Positions 5,569-9,939 of a stretch of 9,939 nucleotides of DNA are shown piece after piece. The notes under the pieces are model-generated. The model had not been told where the DNA came from, did no database searches, and saw only the letters and a program-made list of their open reading frames with translations. Origin of the DNA: DATKZH01 sp964475955 (GTDB lineage: Bacteria > Planctomycetota > Planctomycetia > Pirellulales > Thermoguttaceae); NCBI GenBank assembly GCA_964475955.1, contig CAYYZY010000259.1, forward strand, positions 1 to 9,939. The letters run 5' to 3'. The position numbers and the translations under genes were made by a program. The first letter of the stretch is position 1. Every line of letters begins with the position of its first letter.

Positions 5569-6804
5569 ATGAACGAGCGAATCGTCGGGGCCAACGACCG
5601 CGTCCGGCTGGGCTTCATCGGCGTGGCCAACCGGGGCGGGCAGCTCATGTCCGCGTTTCTCACGCACGACGACATGGAGATCGTCGCCCTCTGCGACGTC
5701 GACAAGCGGACGCTGGAAAAGGCCAACGCCCGGCTCGATGGCAAGGCCGACACCTGCGGCGACTTCCGCCGCCTGATGGACCGCAACGATATCGACGCCG
5801 TGGTGATCGCCACGCCCGACCACTGGCACGCGATCCAAACGGTCACCGCGTGCGACGCGGGCAAGGACGTCTACGTCGAGAAGCCGCTTTCGATCACCGT
5901 GTACGAGGGCCGGCGCATGGTCGAAGCGGCCCGGCGCAATGGGCGGGTGGTCACCGTCGGCCTGCACCGCCGCTCTTCGAAGCTCTACGGCGAGGCGGCC
6001 GACCGCGTCTCAGGCGACGGGCTGGGCAAGGTCACCGTCTGCCGGGCGTACCATCGCAGCAACATGGCCCCGGACGGCATCGGCCACGCGAAGCCCGCCG
6101 AGCCGCCGCCCGAGTTGGACTGGGACATGTGGCTCGGCCCGCGCCCGTATCGGCCCTTCCAGGCGACGATCGCCCCGTACAAGTTCCGCTGGTGGCACCT
6201 GTACAGCTCGCAGACGGCCAACAACGGCGTCCACTTCCTCGACTGCATGCGGTGGATGACCGGCGACGTGGCGCCGACCTCGATCTGCGCCATAGGCGGG
6301 CGATACGCCGTCGACGACGACCGCACCATCCCCGATACGCTCCGGGCGACCTTCGAGTTCCCCGCGGGCCGGCTCTTCGTGTTCGGCATGTTCGAGACCA
6401 ACGGCAACCGCACGCTCCCGCGCGAGGGCTACTTCGAGCTCCGCGGCACGCAGGGCACGCTCTACTGCTGGGACCGCCAGTACGAGATCGTGCCCGAGCG
6501 GGGCGGCCAGTTCCAGGACCGCGAGCCGCGCATGGAGCCGGTCAAGGTCCCCCGCCCGGAAGACGACCGCAACCACACGGCTCAGCACGCCCGCAACTTC
6601 CTCGACTGCATCCGCTCGCGCGAGAAGCCGGCCTGCGACGTGGAGGATGGCCACCGCTCGACCACGATGAGCCTGTTGGCCAAGATCTCCTGGCTCACGC
6701 GCTCCCGCCTCGAGTGGGACCCCGAGGCCGAGCGGATCACCAACCACGAAGAGGCCAACTCCATGCTCCACTACGAGTACCGCGAGCCGTGGAAGCTGGG
6801 GTGA
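5569..6804 (+). CDS. Gfo/Idh/MocA family oxidoreductase without export signal (paralogue)
   Basis: A 411-aa protein about 70% identical by eye to its upstream neighbour, colinear from ANDRVRLGFIG to the shared end YEYREPWKLG with only one single-residue indel. It begins MNERIVGANDR, directly at the Rossmann domain, and the upstream reading frame codes no signal peptide, so it should stay in the cytosol. Motifs are GFIGVANRG (glycines 18 and 23), ATPDHWHAIQ, VEKPLS (Lys105) and NNGVHFLD with His222; Asn218 takes the usual Asp position, as in the neighbour. ATG5569 has CGAGGA about 5 nt upstream. The long open frame reaching back to 4861 is an out-of-frame overlap with the first gene. It is most simply the product of a tandem duplication with gain or loss of the Tat signal. 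The region around residues 128-145 and the strands around 290-330 differ most, suggesting changed substrate or partner. Confidence 0.93.
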   Translation: MNERIVGANDRVRLGFIGVANRGGQLMSAFLTHDDMEIVALCDVDKRTLEKANARLDGKADTCGDFRRLMDRNDIDAVVIATPDHWHAIQTVTACDAGKDVYVEKPLSITVYEGRRMVEAARRNGRVVTVGLHRRSSKLYGEAADRVSGDGLGKVTVCRAYHRSNMAPDGIGHAKPAEPPPELDWDMWLGPRPYRPFQATIAPYKFRWWHLYSSQTANNGVHFLDCMRWMTGDVAPTSICAIGGRYAVDDDRTIPDTLRATFEFPAGRLFVFGMFETNGNRTLPREGYFELRGTQGTLYCWDRQYEIVPERGGQFQDREPRMEPVKVPRPEDDRNHTAQHARNFLDCIRSREKPACDVEDGHRSTTMSLLAKISWLTRSRLEWDPEAERITNHEEANSMLHYEYREPWKLG

Positions 6805-7045
6805 TCGCCGGTCGGCCGCCTTCTGGAGTTCGGCGACTCGTCGCCGCTTTCTCTGGGCGAACGATACGACGTCGCGGGGGCGACACTTGGATGACCGTTG
6901 CGAGTCCCCACACACCCGGCTCGCCGACCATGAACGAACCCTCGCCCCCGTCGTCCGAGCATGCCGAGGGAGCTGCTTCCGGGCACGGCCTTGGCCCGAT
7001 GGAGCTTTGTACGCCTCAATCGATTCTTCCCAGGAGCAACCGAGA
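6805..7045. other. Spacer before the propeller protein gene
   Basis: This 241-bp spacer contains no convincing promoter, hairpin terminator or gene. A short open frame from ATG6930 (MNEPSPPSSEHAEG...) overlaps the start of the next gene in another frame and has no recognisable domain, so I do not call it. Read-through from the oxidoreductase genes cannot be excluded. Confidence 0.35.
7031..7036 (+). promoter_or_regulatory. Ribosome binding site that fixes the start at 7046
   Basis: CAGGAG lies 9 nt before ATG7046. The frame is open upstream to 6887, but those 53 residues are Arg/Cys-rich and would bury the signal peptide. Confidence 0.5.
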
Positions 7046-8296
7046 ATGCCGATCGTTACCTCGTTGGCACGCCTTTGGGGCTCCGTAATCTTCCTCGGCA
7101 CCATGGCCGCGATTGCGAGGGGCGCCCCCGACTGGCCCCAGTTCCACGGCCCGAACCGCGACAACCTCTCCACGGAAACCGGCCTGCTCACGTCGTGGCC
7201 CGAGGGCGGACCCAAGTTGCTTTGGACGGCGAACGGCCTCGGGCACGGCTTCGCGACCGTGGCGATCGCCGACGGACGGATCTGCACGGCGGGCGACGTG
7301 GGCGACGACACGGTCATCACCGCCATGGACATGGAAGGGAACGTCGTCTGGCGGGCCACCAACGGCCGAGCGTGGACCGGCTCGCAGCCCGGCTCGCGGA
7401 GCACGCCGACGGTGGACGGAGAGCGCCTTTACCACATGAGCCCCCACGGCGACGTCGGCTGCTTCGACGCCGCCACCGGCCGCCGCATCTGGGGGCTCAA
7501 CGTCCTCGAAAAATTCCACAGCGAGAACATCACCTGGGCCCTGGCCGAATCGCTCCTGGTCGACGGCGAGCGCGTGATCTGCCGCCCCGGCGGCCCGGAG
7601 GCCTGCTTCGTCGCCCTGGACAAGCGGACCGGGGAGGTGGTCTGGACCACGCCGGGCACCGGCGACCTGGCGGGCTACTCGTCGACCGCCCTGGTCGAGC
7701 ACGGCGGCCTGCGCATCCTGCTGGCCCTGGTCTCCCACGCCCTGGTCGGGGCCAACGCCGACACGGGCGAGCTGCTCTTCCGCTTCGAGCACACCTCGCC
7801 GTGGGACGAAAACATCATGATGCCGCTCTACCACGGCGGCCGCGTGTTCATCAGCACGCGCACGACCGGCTCGGTCATGCTGCGCCTGGAGGTGGAGGGC
7901 CGCGGGGCGTCGGTCCGCGAGCTGTGGCGAAACACGGACCTCGACAACCACCACGGCGGCGTCATCCTGCGCGACGGCTCCCTCTACGGCTCCAGCCACG
8001 TGCGCAACCAGGGCAAGTGGGTCTGCCTCGACTGGGAGACGGGCCGCACCCGGTACGTCGCTGAGGGCATCGGGCGCAAGGGCTCGCTCACCTTCGCCGA
8101 CGGCCTGCTCTACGTGATGGACGAGCGAGGGCACGTCGGCCTCGTCGAGCCCACGCCGGCAGCGCACGAGATCGTCAGCCGGTTCCGCATCCCCGGCGGC
8201 GGCAAAGGCCCCACGTGGGCCCACCCGGTCGTCTGCGGCGGCAGGCTCTACATCCGCCACAGCGACTTCCTGTACGTTTACGACGTTCGCCGGTAG
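7046..8296 (+). CDS. Secreted PQQ-repeat-like beta-propeller protein
   Basis: A 416-aa exported protein with a signal peptide (about residues 1-27, ending IARGA), followed by DWPQFHGPNRDNLSTETGL, a start I associate with planctomycete PQQ-binding-like/BamB-like propellers. Blade motifs of the form D-x-x-TG-x-x-x-W recur: AMDMEGNVVW (93-102), CFDAATGRRIW (139-149), ALDKRTGEVVW (190-200), GANADTGELLF (235-245) and CLDWETGRTRY (327-337). It is probably a six- to eight-bladed propeller. The motifs show the fold, not bound PQQ: a true quinoprotein dehydrogenase is usually longer and carries Ca-ligand and disulfide motifs that I do not see, so it may be a non-enzymatic scaffold or binding protein. 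It follows the oxidoreductases by 241 bp and precedes the glycosidase-like gene by 150 bp, all on the plus strand. Confidence 0.88.
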   Translation: MPIVTSLARLWGSVIFLGTMAAIARGAPDWPQFHGPNRDNLSTETGLLTSWPEGGPKLLWTANGLGHGFATVAIADGRICTAGDVGDDTVITAMDMEGNVVWRATNGRAWTGSQPGSRSTPTVDGERLYHMSPHGDVGCFDAATGRRIWGLNVLEKFHSENITWALAESLLVDGERVICRPGGPEACFVALDKRTGEVVWTTPGTGDLAGYSSTALVEHGGLRILLALVSHALVGANADTGELLFRFEHTSPWDENIMMPLYHGGRVFISTRTTGSVMLRLEVEGRGASVRELWRNTDLDNHHGGVILRDGSLYGSSHVRNQGKWVCLDWETGRTRYVAEGIGRKGSLTFADGLLYVMDERGHVGLVEPTPAAHEIVSRFRIPGGGKGPTWAHPVVCGGRLYIRHSDFLYVYDVRR

Positions 8297-8328
8297 ACTG
8301 GTAACGCGACGGAAAGGGAGGGGTTCCC

Positions 8329-8384
8329 GCAAAGCTGCGAAGGCGCGAAGGACGACAAAGGGAGGAAGACTTGGCGCCTTTGCG
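8329..8384. repeat. Intergenic GCGAAGG-type inverted repeat
   Basis: The 150-bp spacer between the two propeller genes holds GCAAAGCTGCGAAGGCGCGAAGG and, after a purine-rich stretch, GGCGCCTTTGCG. GCGAAGGCGC (8337-8346) pairs with GCGCCTTTGC (8374-8383) over 10 bp with one G-T wobble. On the minus strand it reads like the CTTCGCGCCTTCGCAGCTTTGCG type of repeat that I recall between genes in many environmental bacteria. Copies elsewhere in the genome cannot be checked here. Confidence 0.5.
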
Positions 8385-8446
8385 AGAGCATTGCCTCATC
8401 CGTTTCTGACGACCTGAGATCGCCCCGTAGTTGCAGGAGAGAGACA

Positions 8447-9847
8447 ATGAGCAAGTTGCCGCTTCTGATCGCCGTTGTGGCCGTCGCCTTCGGAATCGTT
8501 GACACGGTAGGGGCTGCCGAGCCGATCGAGATCGGCTCGCGGTTGGAGTTGTTCATCGACGACTTCCTGATCGGCGATATGACGGGCGACGCGCAGCAGT
8601 ATCTGCACAAGCCCGAGCCGCAGGAAGTGGTGCTGGTGACCGACGAGCCGTGGGAGGGGAACACCAGCGCGTACTTCACGGTCTTCCGGGACGGCGACCT
8701 CTACCGGATGTACTACCGCGGCTCGCACTTCGACGTGGCCACGCGCAAGGCAGCCCACCCCGAGAAGACCTGCTACGCGGAAAGCCGCGACGGCGTCCGC
8801 TGGGTCAAGCCCTCGCTGGGGCTCGTGGAGTTCGACGGCTCGACCGACAACAACATCGTTTGGGACGGCACAGGCACGCACAACTTCACGCCGTTCAAGG
8901 ACCCCAACCCGACCTGCGCGCCGGACGCGAAGTACAAGGCGCTGGCCGGGGCCAGCCGCGGCTACAAGAAGGGGCTCTACGCCGTGAAGTCGCCCGACGC
9001 CATCCATTGGAAGCTGATGAGCGAAGAGCCCGTGATCACCAAGGGGGCGTTCGACTCGCAGAACCTGGCCTTCTGGGACCCGCGGCGCGCCTGCTACGCC
9101 GACTTCCACCGCACGTTCACCCGGGGCGTGCGCGCGATCATGACCTGCACCTCGCCCGACTTCCTGCACTGGACCGAGCCCGTCCTGCTCGAACACCCCG
9201 GGGCGCCCAACGAGCACCTCTACACCAACGCGGTCATGGCCTACCCCCGGGCGCCGCACATCCTCATCGGGTTCCCCACGCGGTTCCTCCCCAAGACGCA
9301 GCAGGTGGAGCCGACGTTGATGTCGAGCCGCGACGGGCGCACCTTCCCCCGCTGGACCGAGCCCCTGATCCCCATCACGGCCCCCGAAGACCGCGACGGC
9401 AACCGCAGCAACTACATGGCCTGGGGCCTGGTGCAATTGCCCGGAAACGACCGCGAGTACTCGCTCTACGCCACCGAGGCCTACTACACGGGCCCCGACA
9501 GCCGCTTGCGGCGGTTGACGTACCGGGTCGACGGGTTCGTGTCGGTGCGGGCCGGGGCCGACGGGGGGGCGATGGTAACCAAGCCGATCGTGTTCTCCGG
9601 CAACAAACTGGTGGTCAATTTCGCCGCCCGGGGCGAGGGCCGGGTGACCGTGGAGCTGCAAGACGCCCAAGGCAAGCCGATTCCGAAGTTCACCCTGGCC
9701 GACGCCGTGCCGCTTGCGGGCGACGAGATCGCCGGGTCCGTCGCGTGGAAGTCGGGCGACGACGTCGGCTCGCTGGCCGGCAAGCCGGTTCGCCTTCACT
9801 TCGCGCTGAAGGGCGCCGACCTGTTCTCCATCCGGTTCGCGGAGTAG
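8447..9847 (+). CDS. Secreted glycosidase-like beta-propeller protein
   Basis: A 466-aa exported protein with signal peptide MSKLPLLIAVVAVAFGIVDT and likely cleavage at GAA-EP near residue 24. The body has the recurring motif of five-bladed glycosidase propellers (GH32/43/130-like folds): LYRMYYRG (85-92), AESRDGVRWVKP (111-122), VKSPDAIHWK (180-189), CTSPDFLHWTEP (234-245) and SSRDGRTFPRWTEP (293-306). The C-terminal part from about 361 is a Gly- and Val-rich beta-sandwich (GFVSVRAG...IRFAE) of the type appended to GH32-like enzymes. Start IEIGSRLELFIDDFLI resembles many planctomycete exported hydrolase-like proteins. AGGAGA lies 6 nt before ATG8447. Acidic candidates include Asp38, Asp39 and Glu111, but I cannot assign the nucleophile or acid, so activity and substrate are unproven. 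It may be an enzyme or a glycan-binding protein. Confidence 0.8.
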   Translation: MSKLPLLIAVVAVAFGIVDTVGAAEPIEIGSRLELFIDDFLIGDMTGDAQQYLHKPEPQEVVLVTDEPWEGNTSAYFTVFRDGDLYRMYYRGSHFDVATRKAAHPEKTCYAESRDGVRWVKPSLGLVEFDGSTDNNIVWDGTGTHNFTPFKDPNPTCAPDAKYKALAGASRGYKKGLYAVKSPDAIHWKLMSEEPVITKGAFDSQNLAFWDPRRACYADFHRTFTRGVRAIMTCTSPDFLHWTEPVLLEHPGAPNEHLYTNAVMAYPRAPHILIGFPTRFLPKTQQVEPTLMSSRDGRTFPRWTEPLIPITAPEDRDGNRSNYMAWGLVQLPGNDREYSLYATEAYYTGPDSRLRRLTYRVDGFVSVRAGADGGAMVTKPIVFSGNKLVVNFAARGEGRVTVELQDAQGKPIPKFTLADAVPLAGDEIAGSVAWKSGDDVGSLAGKPVRLHFALKGADLFSIRFAE

Positions 9848-9906
9848 TACACGGCAAGCCGGCCGCGACCAACCACTGCACTTTGCCGACGAAAGGAAGC
9901 CCCGCC

Positions 9907-9939
9907 GTGCCCACGTTCGACGAGAAGAACTGGGCCGAG
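9907..9939 (+). CDS. Start of a further gene, cut by the window edge
   Basis: GTG9907 has AGGAAG at 9894-9899, 7 nt upstream, and opens a frame reading MPTFDEKNWAE to the window end. The 59-bp gap from the glycosidase-like gene and the same strand suggest co-transcription. Eleven codons are too few to name the product. No signal peptide is visible in them, so it is probably cytosolic. Confidence 0.5.
   Translation, partial: MPTFDEKNWAE

Noticed and set aside
6887..7045. Longer start for the propeller protein
   Set aside because: The extra 53 residues precede a normal signal peptide and a good ribosome binding site at 7031-7036.
5850..7088. A 412-codon plus-strand open frame across the second oxidoreductase and the next spacer
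   Set aside because: Out-of-frame shadow with low-complexity composition; its tail from 6930 has no recognisable feature.
6010..7404. A 464-codon minus-strand open frame opposite the second oxidoreductase and the propeller gene
   Set aside because: Antisense shadow with no motif; both plus-strand genes under it have signal or family motifs.
8396..9799. A 467-codon minus-strand open frame opposite the glycosidase-like gene
   Set aside because: Antisense shadow; the plus strand has signal peptide, ribosome binding site and propeller motifs.
1..9939. CRISPR array, tRNA/rRNA, insertion sequence or defence island
   Set aside because: No regularly spaced repeats, cloverleaf sequence, transposase motifs or defence-protein domains were seen on either strand.

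Overview
The window is GC-rich and has the look of a planctomycete chromosome, probably a Pirellulales-like lineage. This rests on recognised protein types, not on a database search: a Tat-exported Gfo/Idh/MocA oxidoreductase with a paralogue, a secreted PQQ-repeat beta-propeller beginning APDWPQFHGPNRDN, a secreted glycosidase-like propeller protein, a Tyr-rich small exported protein, and intergenic hairpin repeats of a kind I associate with planctomycete genomes. No tRNA, rRNA, CRISPR array, insertion sequence or phage gene was seen.

Left part (1-1736): a leader with two inverted repeats (10-42 and 46-71) and a good sigma70-like promoter (187-215) precede an M20 family metallohydrolase on the plus strand (304-1500). 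A GC-rich spacer with hairpins follows. Middle part (1737-3964): three minus-strand genes, in transcription order a secreted alpha/beta-hydrolase (lipase-like), ruvX/yqgF (housekeeping) and a small secreted Tyr-rich protein. The spacers between them hold hairpins, including a 72-bp inverted-repeat element at 2838-2909. The hydrolase and the first oxidoreductase are divergent, and each has a recognisable promoter in the 249-bp spacer between them.

Right part (4214-9939): a plus-strand run with an accessory, carbohydrate-related flavour. Two tandem Gfo/Idh/MocA oxidoreductases, about 70% identical by eye, lie 35 bp apart. The first has a twin-arginine signal and the second has none, so the pair looks like a duplication whose products work on opposite sides of the cytoplasmic membrane. 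Next come a secreted PQQ-type beta-propeller protein, a secreted glycosidase-like propeller protein, and the first 11 codons of another gene at the right edge. A reasonable but unproven reading is a locus for extracytoplasmic cleavage and oxidation of a glycan or sugar derivative, followed by cytosolic oxidation or reduction of a related compound. The substrate cannot be read from the sequence.

Most other long open frames here are GC-driven shadows of these genes. The most interesting points are the compartment-split oxidoreductase pair with a shared Asp-to-Asn change four residues before the active-site His, the repeat and hairpin elements in the spacers, and the small Tyr-rich exported protein. 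I found no clear evidence of a wholly new system.
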